Assembly (NCBI GenBank): GCA_964478075.1
Contig: CAYZGO010000004.1
Location: 1-64,000 of the forward strand
Direction: 5' to 3'
Length of the DNA: 64,000 nt
Source: DAOUEX01 sp034430235
Lineage (GTDB): Bacteria > Chloroflexota > Anaerolineae > UBA2200
The notes below the pieces were generated by a model, which was not told the origin of the DNA, searched no databases, and was given only the letters and a program-made list of their open reading frames with translations. The first letter of the stretch is position 1. Every line of letters starts with the position of its first letter. Shown one piece after another: positions 57,282 through 64,000 of this stretch. The translations under genes and the position numbers were made by a program.

Positions 57282-59423
57282 CTACTCGTGCCACGCCAGG
57301 CCTTGCTCCGAAGCAGGGCTGAGGGTCAGATTGTTCTTCTCCGTCCCATCGGGCTTCATGGAGAAGATATCCCATCCTCCGTCACGATTGGAAAAGTAAA
57401 GCAGCCTCGTCCCGCGCCTGGCCCACACGGGCCCATGCTCGTTTGAATAATGATCGTTGCTGATATCTTGCTGCCCTGAGCCGTCAGCCGCCATCAAGTA
57501 GATTTCCATATTGCCGTCGCGATAGCTCTCGAAGGCAATGCTCATGCCGTCAGGTGACCAGGCAGGAGCAAAATCGGTAGCCTCATTCACAGTGAGGCGC
57601 AGCAGTCCTGTCCCGTCGCGGCCTATCACGTAGATTTCCCAGTTCCCATCCCGATTGGAATTAAAAGCGATTTGCTGGCTATCCGGAGACCAGCATGGCC
57701 CATAGTCTGCTGCACTGTCTTGCGTCAAGCGCCTGGGATCAGTCCCGTCTGAGCCCATGATGTAAATCTCCCAGTTGCCCTCTCGATAAGACGAAAAGGC
57801 AATACTGGAGCCATCGGGCGACCATGCCGGAGTCCAATCCTCGGACGAATGATGTGTCAGATTGATCTGCTGCGTTCCGTCAGCCTTCATGACATAGATT
57901 TCCTTGTTGCCATCACGGTCAGATACAAAGGCGACGTATCGCCCATCCGGTGACCACGTAGGAGCCATGTCATCAGCAGGGTCATCAGTCAAGCGCTTGG
58001 GATCCGAGCCGTCCCCGCGCATGACCCAGATGTCCCAATTCGCATCAGGGTTATCCTTCGCCATGTAGGCAATTCGCCCCACGGTCGGCCCGCTGACCAG
58101 AGTAGCGCGCGTGGCAAAGAGGGATGGACTTGCAGTTGGTAGCGAGCCCACGACCAGCCGCTGACCCGCACCGCGCATATTCCACAGCACTACAACGGCT
58201 GTCACCATAGCCAGTGCGGCCAGGCACAACGCAACGGTACTCCAGCGAAAGGAACGCCACAGCCAAGAACTGCGCGATGCCATCAAGCGCCTGTAGCCTT
58301 TGAGGTCGCGCAAGGTCTGGGACAAAGCCTTGTGCTCGGCAAGCCACAGGTGGAACAGACGCGTGTAGAAGCAATAGCTGTCAGCACTGAAGCGGCGCAG
58401 GACGCCCACAGCCAACAACTCAACCAGGCCTGCTTCGATAGCTGGCATAGGCAACTGTACCCCTTGCCAGTGTGCTGCATCGTGTAGATCACGCGTGGTA
58501 AGGACGCCGTGGCGGCCCCGCAATTCGTTCGAAACAGCCAGCAGCACCCGCGCTTGTGGCGAACACCTTTGCCAGATTCCTTCCATGACCGAGTGGCCCA
58601 AAGCCATCACGTCTTGGATAACCTCCTCAACATCGTGAAGCACCACCCGCCCTCGGCCAGAATGTGCAACGAACAGCGCATGGCCGAAAAGCTGCACGAA
58701 ATACGGGTGACCAGAGGTTAGCTGCCAGACGCGACGCATGGCATCAAAGTTGAGGGCCAGCCTGCCTTTCACAGGCTTTGCTAGCAAATCTTCAGTCTCC
58801 TCGAGGGTGAGACCCTCGAGTTCGACAGAAGGCAAGGCGGCCAGAGCAGTATTGGAAAGAGCGGCACCTTCTGGCCTGCCATTAACAGCGACCACAAAGT
58901 GAACTTTCGACATAGAGCTCATCCACTCTTGCCATTGGGTCATCAAGTCAGCACCTGCTTCACCACACAGATCAGTGACAGACAGGCCATCAACCAGAAT
59001 GACCACTCGATCCTGGAGAGCGTCAAGCGCGGCAGTCAGGCTTGGCCCTGACGGGCTCGAGCCTTCGGCCTCGAGGCTTCGCCCTAGAGGGCTCGAGCCC
59101 GAAGGGTCAGGCGCGGCCTGCCCCAGCACAGTGCTCAGATTCTCTGTTACCCTGGCTTGCAGTTCCTGCATGGCCCTTTCTGCGTTGCCACCTTCCGGCC
59201 AGACCAAGTCTACGCTTAGGACAATGTACTCGGCAGGTAGCTCCTTCGTCAGTCGACGCAGAAACGAGGTCTTGCCCATACGCGCAGGGCCATACACAAG
59301 AACAAGTTGCCGTCCCCGTATCAGGCTTTGCACCACCCCCACCAGGAGCCTGTGCCGGCCGATGAACAGGTCAGCTTCAGACAGTGGTCGGTCAATAATA
59401 TACGGATTGCCTACCGACATCAC
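57282..59423 (-). CDS. membrane STAND-like ATPase with external PD40 propeller
   Basis: A 713-residue protein in three parts. Residues 10-300 are a cytoplasmic P-loop ATPase of the ORC/Cdc6-STAND kind: Walker A 'GPARMGKT' (45-52), Walker B 'VVILVDGLSV' (140-149), 'LTSGHPYFVQLFGHAL' (235-250). A winged-helix-like region follows (285-350), one membrane helix (395-416), then an external six-blade PD40/TolB propeller (448-713) with 'PTWSPDGRYVAFVSDRDGN' repeats. It would sense an outside ligand with the propeller and act through the ATPase. A Ser/Gly/Pro insertion at residues 105-128 is encoded by a palindromic repeat (59040-59112). It faces convergent yggU. Confidence 0.88.
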   Translation of the reverse strand: MMSVGNPYIIDRPLSEADLFIGRHRLLVGVVQSLIRGRQLVLVYGPARMGKTSFLRRLTKELPAEYIVLSVDLVWPEGGNAERAMQELQARVTENLSTVLGQAAPDPSGSSPLGRSLEAEGSSPSGPSLTAALDALQDRVVILVDGLSVTDLCGEAGADLMTQWQEWMSSMSKVHFVVAVNGRPEGAALSNTALAALPSVELEGLTLEETEDLLAKPVKGRLALNFDAMRRVWQLTSGHPYFVQLFGHALFVAHSGRGRVVLHDVEEVIQDVMALGHSVMEGIWQRCSPQARVLLAVSNELRGRHGVLTTRDLHDAAHWQGVQLPMPAIEAGLVELLAVGVLRRFSADSYCFYTRLFHLWLAEHKALSQTLRDLKGYRRLMASRSSWLWRSFRWSTVALCLAALAMVTAVVVLWNMRGAGQRLVVGSLPTASPSLFATRATLVSGPTVGRIAYMAKDNPDANWDIWVMRGDGSDPKRLTDDPADDMAPTWSPDGRYVAFVSDRDGNKEIYVMKADGTQQINLTHHSSEDWTPAWSPDGSSIAFSSYREGNWEIYIMGSDGTDPRRLTQDSAADYGPCWSPDSQQIAFNSNRDGNWEIYVIGRDGTGLLRLTVNEATDFAPAWSPDGMSIAFESYRDGNMEIYLMAADGSGQQDISNDHYSNEHGPVWARRGTRLLYFSNRDGGWDIFSMKPDGTEKNNLTLSPASEQGLAWHE
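59040..59112. repeat. palindromic repeat translated within the ATPase gene
   Basis: 'gggctcgagccttcggcctc' and 'gagggctcgagcccgaaggg' form an imperfect palindrome that keeps the frame open and adds about 24 residues to the ATPase domain ('PDPSGSSPLGRSLEAEG'). Confidence 0.7.
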
Positions 59424-59455
59424 TACTCCACTTCAAGACACAATTCTGGCGTCCA

Positions 59456-59486
59456 GACTTCCGATGTCTGGGAGACATCGGAAGTC
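59456..59486. repeat. palindromic repeat upstream of the ATPase gene
   Basis: GACTTCCGATGTCT pairs perfectly with AGACATCGGAAGTC. It is the sister of 27891-27921, with a changed but still paired A-T position. It lies 35 bases before the start codon of the 59423 gene and could end up in its leader RNA. Confidence 0.85.
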
Positions 59487-59580
59487 TACGCCCCCCCCAA
59501 GGCAAGCTTCATAAATCACAGAAAGATATAGAAGACCGTTTTCATCTGTGGTGGTACACCGCGAGGTGCATGGATAACCA

Positions 59581-60807
59581 CTAGAGCACTATTTGCTCAG
59601 CGCTGACTGTCACATCTCCCTCAACAAATCGTCTGTAGCGGAAGGGATTTTCAGCGTCGGCACGAGGGTCAATGATGAGATCCACAAGTAACCTCGCGCC
59701 GCCTGGACTGGCCATGATGCCATGACCACTGTATCCTAGGTTGAAATGCAGGCCAGGAACGCTGGAGCAAGGCCCTATGATAGGCTTGTTGTCCGGTGTA
59801 CAAGTGTATTGTCCAGCGCTGAGGAAAATATTGTCCCGAGTCAGCGTTTCTGCCACATTCCTCCAGAAGGGCACAAGCCGGGCCACGCCATCCAGAACGA
59901 CAGCCGGAAACGTCCAGTCCGTTGGAACCCGTTCCAGCGGCTCGCTTGGCGCTTCGGGCAAGGCCCAGCCCAGCGTCGCTCCTCCAACTTCCGGTCGCCA
60001 GTAGGCCCCTGTGCCCAGGTCAATAGTCATAGGTGCATCAGGCGGAACGAGGGGAACGCTTCCGAGCACTACTTTCTGCCTGCGCAGAATGCTCAGCGGC
60101 AACTGTACACCTGCCCACGATGCCACGATACCTGAGAATGGTCCGGCGGCTATCACCACACAACGAGTCGAGATTTCGCCCCGCGTCGTGGCGACAGCAG
60201 TCACCTTTTGCCCATCCAAGCGTATGCCCGTGGCCGCTGTCCGCAGTGCGAAAAACGCCGAACTGCCCTTAGCAAAGCCATAGGACAACTCGTGCGCTGA
60301 CAGCCAGCCATCTCTAGCTCGAAACGTGGCCGCCAAAACGGTTGGCCCTACAAAGGGAAACCGCCGTCGCACTTCATCGCCGTCGAGAAACTCGACGTCA
60401 GTCAGGCCAACACTGTGCTGCTGCTGCACCCGCTCTCTCAGCACTGCTCGTCCTTCGTCTGCATCGGTCAAGAACAGATAGCCCCGCTGGTGGATGTTTA
60501 CTTCGTAGCCGGGGATCCTGACCACATCGGCAAAATCCTCGAACACGGCTATGCTCTCTAGCATCATCCTCACGTTTTCGGGCTCGGCGAATTGGGCCCT
60601 GAAGCACTCTTCTGATGCAGCCGTGGTTAAGGTGGCAAGTCCATCCCTGCGTTCCAGAACTACCGTGTCGAATCCTGCTTCTGTAGTATAGAAGGCAGTG
60701 GCGCAGCCAATGATGCCTCCGCCCACGATCACGACATCGGCAGAGCGTGGAAGGCCCCCCACTTGTGGCACAGCGATCCTGCCCATCTTACCCCCTTTGG
60801 TAACCAT
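59581..60807 (-). CDS. FAD-dependent amino-acid/sarcosine oxidase-like oxidoreductase (DAO family)
   Basis: A 408-residue flavoprotein of the D-amino-acid oxidase family, near sarcosine-oxidase beta and related dehydrogenases. The FAD motif 'DVVIVGGGIIGCATAFYTTE' is at residues 24-43; 'GYEVNIHQRGYLFLTDADEG' follows; 'GLHFNLGYSGHGIMASPGGA' is the C-terminal FAD-binding segment. It oxidises a C-N bond of an amino acid or N-methyl compound in the cytoplasm. Two in-frame starts are possible: 60807 behind AAGGA, and 60786 behind AAAGGGGG; homology does not decide. Its neighbours give no substrate clue. Confidence 0.9.
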   Translation of the reverse strand: MVTKGGKMGRIAVPQVGGLPRSADVVIVGGGIIGCATAFYTTEAGFDTVVLERRDGLATLTTAASEECFRAQFAEPENVRMMLESIAVFEDFADVVRIPGYEVNIHQRGYLFLTDADEGRAVLRERVQQQHSVGLTDVEFLDGDEVRRRFPFVGPTVLAATFRARDGWLSAHELSYGFAKGSSAFFALRTAATGIRLDGQKVTAVATTRGEISTRCVVIAAGPFSGIVASWAGVQLPLSILRRQKVVLGSVPLVPPDAPMTIDLGTGAYWRPEVGGATLGWALPEAPSEPLERVPTDWTFPAVVLDGVARLVPFWRNVAETLTRDNIFLSAGQYTCTPDNKPIIGPCSSVPGLHFNLGYSGHGIMASPGGARLLVDLIIDPRADAENPFRYRRFVEGDVTVSAEQIVL

Positions 60808-60928
60808 TCACATCCTTGTAGAATGATAGAGGAACCGCTTGACCAGGAAGGCACGCTTTCACGACGCTCTCACCTGGCGAAGGGTTCCCACTTTTGGTTC
60901 CGCAGCGCAAGCTATCCTGTGGCTCAAC

Positions 60929-61636
60929 TTACTGGTCTGCGATCAGAATCCGCCCGCAGTTGGTGCAGGTAATCAATCCCCGGCCCTGACGCACAAGCTG
61001 TGCTTTGCTCGTGGGCAGCGTCACCCGGCAGCCCTGACATACCTGTCCCACCAGCAGAGCAACCGCACGCCCGCCTTTCTTCCGCAGTAGGTCTTCGTAC
61101 AAAGCCAGTTCACTCGCTTCCAAAAGGGGCACCAGCGCCGCCCGATCCTTGTCAAGAGTTGCGATCCTGGCCTGTAGCTGCGCAATCTCTCTGGTCAGTC
61201 CGTCTTGCTCCGCTCGCCACTTGGTCTCAGCCTTCTCCAGCCCTGCAGAGGCATCCGCGACCGTCTTCTCACACTCGTCAAAGCGCGTCATGGCCAGCAG
61301 AACCTCGTCCTCCAGTTTCTCGCGTGAGCGCTTCAGATACTCATGATCTCGCTGCAATGCGCCTAGTTCTTTCGGATTGGTGACTTGACCACCATAAAGG
61401 CGCTGCTCGGTTGTGGCAATCCTATCGTTCAGGCTTTGCAGATCCAATTCCAGGTCCCGCAGACGTGCACGCCAACTGACCAACTCTTTGCTGGCTTGCT
61501 CGTCCGCACGGCGTGCAGCCGCGAGTTCCGAGCTTTCACACAACAAACCTTCAGCCTCACGCAATTTGCTTCGTCGCTCTGACAACTCGGTATCCAGCAA
61601 CTGCAAACGGTATAGCGTCTCCGTTACGTTGGCCAT
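60929..61636 (-). CDS. coiled-coil C4-type zinc ribbon protein (DUF164 / CT398-like)
   Basis: A 235-residue protein with a long antiparallel coiled coil (about 10-190) and a C-terminal zinc ribbon with two Cys pairs ('VCQGCRVTLP' and 'CTNCGRILI'). 'GGQVTNPKELGALQRDHEYL' in the hairpin is the family signature. Relatives bind proteins or nucleic acids and have been tied to export or secretion in a few species; there is no enzyme activity. It starts at the ATG 61634-61636, whose first base overlaps the rhomboid stop (TGATG), so it is translated with that gene. Confidence 0.92.
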   Translation of the reverse strand: MANVTETLYRLQLLDTELSERRSKLREAEGLLCESSELAAARRADEQASKELVSWRARLRDLELDLQSLNDRIATTEQRLYGGQVTNPKELGALQRDHEYLKRSREKLEDEVLLAMTRFDECEKTVADASAGLEKAETKWRAEQDGLTREIAQLQARIATLDKDRAALVPLLEASELALYEDLLRKKGGRAVALLVGQVCQGCRVTLPTSKAQLVRQGRGLITCTNCGRILIADQ

Positions 61637-62298
61637 CACTCCCACCGCCATCGTCGCTTGAAGAGGCCAATCAGAACAACACCGACGGCAAATCCACCAA
61701 TATGTGCGAACCAGGCCACACCACCGCTAGCCTCCATGCCCAAGGAAAGCAGCCCACTGAAGAGCTGCAGAATTATCCAGAAGCCCAGAACCACCAGCGC
61801 CGGCAGTCTGACCAGGCGCATGGAGTATCCCAGCAAGATGAGCGTCTCCACCTCAGCGCCCGGATACAGCAACATGTAGGCCCCAAGGACTCCCGAGATG
61901 GCCCCACTCGCACCGACCATGGGAACGGTGGAGAGCGGAGCCACCAACACCTGCCCCACAGCAGCTCCAAGGCCGCACAACAGGTAGAAAAAGACGAACC
62001 TGAACGAGCCCATAGCTGCCTCGATATTGTCGCCAAAGATCCAAAGGTACAGCATATTGCCGCCCAGGTGCATGAAGCCGCTGTGTACGAACATGGAAGT
62101 GAACACGGTCAGGATAGCACCCACATCGAGCGCTACCAGCCGGTAGGGAACCAGTCCCAGACTGTGAACCAGGGAATCGAGTGCGCTCTGGGAAGGCAGC
62201 AGCAGCTCGTACACAAAGACAAGGACATTGAGCAGGATGAGTCCAACTGTGGCAATTGGAAAGCGGCGTCTGGGATTGATGTCACGCAGCGGTATCAT
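61636..62298 (-). CDS. rhomboid intramembrane serine protease
   Basis: A 220-residue membrane protein with about six helices. The catalytic Ser lies in 'MVGASGAISGVLGAY' and its partner His in 'VAWFAHIGGFAVG'; the 'FVHSGFMHLGGNMLYLWIFG' helix that holds the conserved His and Asn is complete. Rhomboids cut membrane proteins inside the bilayer. The ATG at 62296-62298 follows GGAGG; a longer start at 62373 is unlikely. Substrates are unknown. It forms a two-gene unit with the zinc-ribbon coiled-coil gene. Confidence 0.94.
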   Translation of the reverse strand: MIPLRDINPRRRFPIATVGLILLNVLVFVYELLLPSQSALDSLVHSLGLVPYRLVALDVGAILTVFTSMFVHSGFMHLGGNMLYLWIFGDNIEAAMGSFRFVFFYLLCGLGAAVGQVLVAPLSTVPMVGASGAISGVLGAYMLLYPGAEVETLILLGYSMRLVRLPALVVLGFWIILQLFSGLLSLGMEASGGVAWFAHIGGFAVGVVLIGLFKRRWRWE

Positions 62299-62371
62299 GG
62301 ACACCCTCCAGGTGATAATCAGCTCTTCGCCAATTGTACTACAACTGGGCTCAAAACAAAAGTCCTCACAC

Positions 62372-62453
62372 ACCCTCCCGCAGGATCACATTTGATGAAG
62401 AACCACCCGCCTCATCTCGTACCCTTATTGCAAGACAAAACCTGCGGGAGGAT
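62372..62453. repeat. short inverted-repeat element with paired base changes
   Basis: ACCCTCCCGCAGG (62372-62384) faces CCTGCGGGAGGAT (62441-62453). Compared with 41303-41400, T-A pairs in the stem are C-G here. It stands in the divergent region between rhomboid and miaB. Confidence 0.75.
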
Positions 62454-62474
62454 ACCCGACGATGTGTTGGGCGT

Positions 62475-62503
62475 TTGACAAAACCACGAGCTGGGGCTAA
62501 ATT
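62475..62503 (+). promoter_or_regulatory. sigma-70 type promoter of miaB, apparently leaderless
   Basis: TTGACA (62475-62480) and TAAATT (62498-62503) are 17 bases apart. The expected start of transcription is about 62510, only a few bases from the ATG at 62512, and no ribosome binding site precedes it. Confidence 0.65.
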
Positions 62504-62511
62504 ACGCTACC

Positions 62512-63789
62512 ATGATGCGTTACTACCTTTGGACAATTGGCTGCCAGATGAACGACGCAGATGCCGCCAGAGTACGCCAGGAGTTAGCGAAGATGGGCTT
62601 CTGGCGCACCTCTGATCCTACAGAAGCGGACCTGGTGGTCTTGATCACCTGCGTCGTTCGTCAAAGCGCAGAGGACAAAGTCCTGGGAAGGCTGAGTTCC
62701 CTGAAGCACCTGAAGCGTAGCAGGCCCCAAGCAGTCATCACGGTCATGGGCTGCTTCATTGACGATGAATCAGCCTTGCACGCCCGTTTTCCCTACGTGG
62801 AAGCTTTCTTCAAGCCCTCGGACGTCTCAGGCCTGCTCGAGTTCGTACGTCAGCGTACCCCAGGCGCACCAAGCCCCTCAAGCCAAGAACCCATCACCCA
62901 CCCGACCAGTCAGGCCGTCTGCGCATTTGTTCCCGTCTCCTACGGATGTGACCACCATTGCACGTACTGCATCGTACGCCTGCGGCGTGGAAGGCAGCAA
63001 AGCCGCCCTTTGCCAGACATCCTCGATGAGGTACAAAGCCTGGCGCAGAGCGGAGTTCGTGAAATCACGCTGTTAGGCCAGAATGTCGATGCCTATGGAC
63101 AGGATTTGGGCACTGGCGCACCGGATCTGGCTGACGTCTTGATGGCTGTGCAGCAGATAGAAGGGCTGTGGCGCATCCGTTTCCTTACCTCCCATCCTGG
63201 TGACATGAGCCTGAAACTGATCCGGGCTGTAGCGAGTCTGCCGAAAGTATGCCCGCATTTCGAGCTGGCCGTGCAGGCCGGTGACGACAGGATCCTGCAA
63301 CGCATGGGCCGCAACTACACAGTGGCAGGCTACCAGGAGTTGGTAGCCGCGATCCGTGACCAGGTGCCAGGCTGCAGCATTGCCACGGATGTCATCGTTG
63401 GCTTTCCCGGAGAAGACAAGGTTCAGTTTCAGGCCACGTACGATCTGTTGGCTTCAATACGTTTCGACGTCGTGCACATCGCCAGGTTCTCCCCGCGCCC
63501 AGGGACTCCCGCCATGCGACTGCCTGACGACGTACCTCCACAGGAAAAAGAAAGACGCCGCGCCTTGCTCGAAGAGTTGCAGAAGCAAATTGCAGGCGAG
63601 ATAAACGCTTCGCTGCTGGGCCAGACTGTGGAGGTGCTGGTGGAAGAGTGCAAACGCGGCAGGTGGAAGGGACGTACGGTGACCAACAAACTGGTTTTCT
63701 TCGAGGATGCAGCAGACTGGCGTGGCCGGCTTGCGCAAGTACAAATCACGCGGGCCGGGCCGTGGTCACTGCGGGGGCAGCCGGCTTAG
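62512..63789 (+). CDS. miaB: tRNA-2-methylthio-N6-dimethylallyladenosine synthase (MiaB family)
   Basis: A 425-residue methylthiotransferase that adds a methylthio group to A37 of tRNAs reading UNN codons. The N-terminal iron-sulfur cluster Cys residues are in 'WTIGCQMND', 'VLITCVVRQSAEDK' and 'VMGCFID'. The radical SAM cluster motif is 'SYGCDHHCTYCIVRLRRGRQ'. 'LLGQNVDAYG', 'HFELAVQAGDDRILQRMGR' and 'ATDVIVGFPGEDKVQFQ' are barrel strands, and a TRAM RNA-binding domain ends the protein. The start could be either Met of the opening pair. It has no visible operon partner. Confidence 0.93.
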   Translation: MMRYYLWTIGCQMNDADAARVRQELAKMGFWRTSDPTEADLVVLITCVVRQSAEDKVLGRLSSLKHLKRSRPQAVITVMGCFIDDESALHARFPYVEAFFKPSDVSGLLEFVRQRTPGAPSPSSQEPITHPTSQAVCAFVPVSYGCDHHCTYCIVRLRRGRQQSRPLPDILDEVQSLAQSGVREITLLGQNVDAYGQDLGTGAPDLADVLMAVQQIEGLWRIRFLTSHPGDMSLKLIRAVASLPKVCPHFELAVQAGDDRILQRMGRNYTVAGYQELVAAIRDQVPGCSIATDVIVGFPGEDKVQFQATYDLLASIRFDVVHIARFSPRPGTPAMRLPDDVPPQEKERRRALLEELQKQIAGEINASLLGQTVEVLVEECKRGRWKGRTVTNKLVFFEDAADWRGRLAQVQITRAGPWSLRGQPA

Positions 63790-63790
63790 A

Positions 63791-63929
63791 GCCTATCCGA
63801 AAACAGCGGGCCGGGTTCCCACGTTGTTCATCCCGCTTGACGGTGCCCGGCTGTCCAGCAGCGTGCCCACTCCGCTTCGCTCCGTGGGTGCTACGCGAGG
63901 AGCTGCTTCTGCTGACTTTCCGGATAGGC
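63791..63929. repeat. 139-base element with 13-base inverted ends
   Basis: GCCTATCCGAAAA (63791-63803) and TTTCCGGATAGGC (63917-63929) match with one mismatch. Inside are 'cgttgttcatcccgcttgac' and 'ctccgcttcgctccgtgggt'; a similar word ('cgttcatcccgctcgac') lies at 4980-5000. It looks like a miniature inverted-repeat element just after miaB. Confidence 0.75.
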
Positions 63930-64000
63930 ACTTGGTATCGCCTTCGTTGTCACATGCTCACAGTTTCAAAAGCGAACCGCAGTTGCTCAGGTGCCGGCAC

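Noticed and set aside
61513..62478. 321-codon plus-strand open frame across the rhomboid gene
   Set aside because: It is antisense to two well-supported genes (zinc-ribbon coiled coil and rhomboid) and shows no domain.

Overview
The window reads as part of a GC-rich genome of a Chloroflexota-like bacterium, probably an Anaerolineae relative and probably a draft or metagenome-derived scaffold, because a 100-base run of N sits inside one gene. The lineage call is an inference. It rests on secreted proteins with Thr-Pro (TPTPT) linkers and an F/Y-L-P-x-x-L-R tail, several TolB/PD40 propeller proteins, M28 peptidases, DUF2142-like membrane proteins, DUF433/DUF5615 pairs, and many dispersed palindromic repeats. 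No rRNA and no complete tRNA is present.

Layout. (1) 0-11 kb: a large secreted FG-GAP/DUF11 protein broken by a frameshift, a small Trp/Arg-rich membrane protein, a zinc-ribbon protein, a TolB-like lipoprotein, a zinc alcohol dehydrogenase, hibernation factor hpf, a low-molecular-weight phosphatase and an HNH nuclease. (2) 11-25.3 kb: an accessory island. It holds a 5'-truncated xylulokinase, a transposase fragment, a truncated Nudix gene, a second degenerate transposase, a 3' half of tRNA-Lys, and a minus-strand cassette of four genes. These encode a RyR-domain AAA+ protein, a SLOG-like nucleotide sensor, a DUF4062-NACHT-WD40-TPR giant and a TIR-SUMF1 fusion. The cassette is the best candidate for an undescribed conflict or nucleotide-signalling system. 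(3) 25.4-30.1 kb: a minus-strand glycosyltransferase group with a lipoprotein. (4) 30.3-43.7 kb: a broken DUF433/DUF5615 pair followed by a peptide-utilisation locus: an ABC permease, a second permease fused to an extracellular M28 peptidase, a TolB-like protein, a 1624-residue protein with two M28 domains, and a papain-like protease interrupted by an in-frame TGA. (5) 44.4-57.1 kb: a plus-strand envelope and housekeeping run: diacylglycerol kinase, a membrane phosphatase-superfamily enzyme, rmlD, three glycosyltransferases, prs, a radical SAM protein, pgeF, proC, yggT and yggU. (6) 57.3-64 kb: a membrane ATPase with an external propeller, an FAD oxidoreductase, a C4 zinc-ribbon coiled coil, a rhomboid protease and a leaderless miaB.

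At least six families of short repeats are scattered between genes and occasionally inside them. Several promoters match the sigma-70 consensus with an exact 17-base spacer. Gene decay is frequent: frameshifts, one in-frame TGA, truncations at repeats, and copied gene starts. Some single-base defects could be assembly errors.
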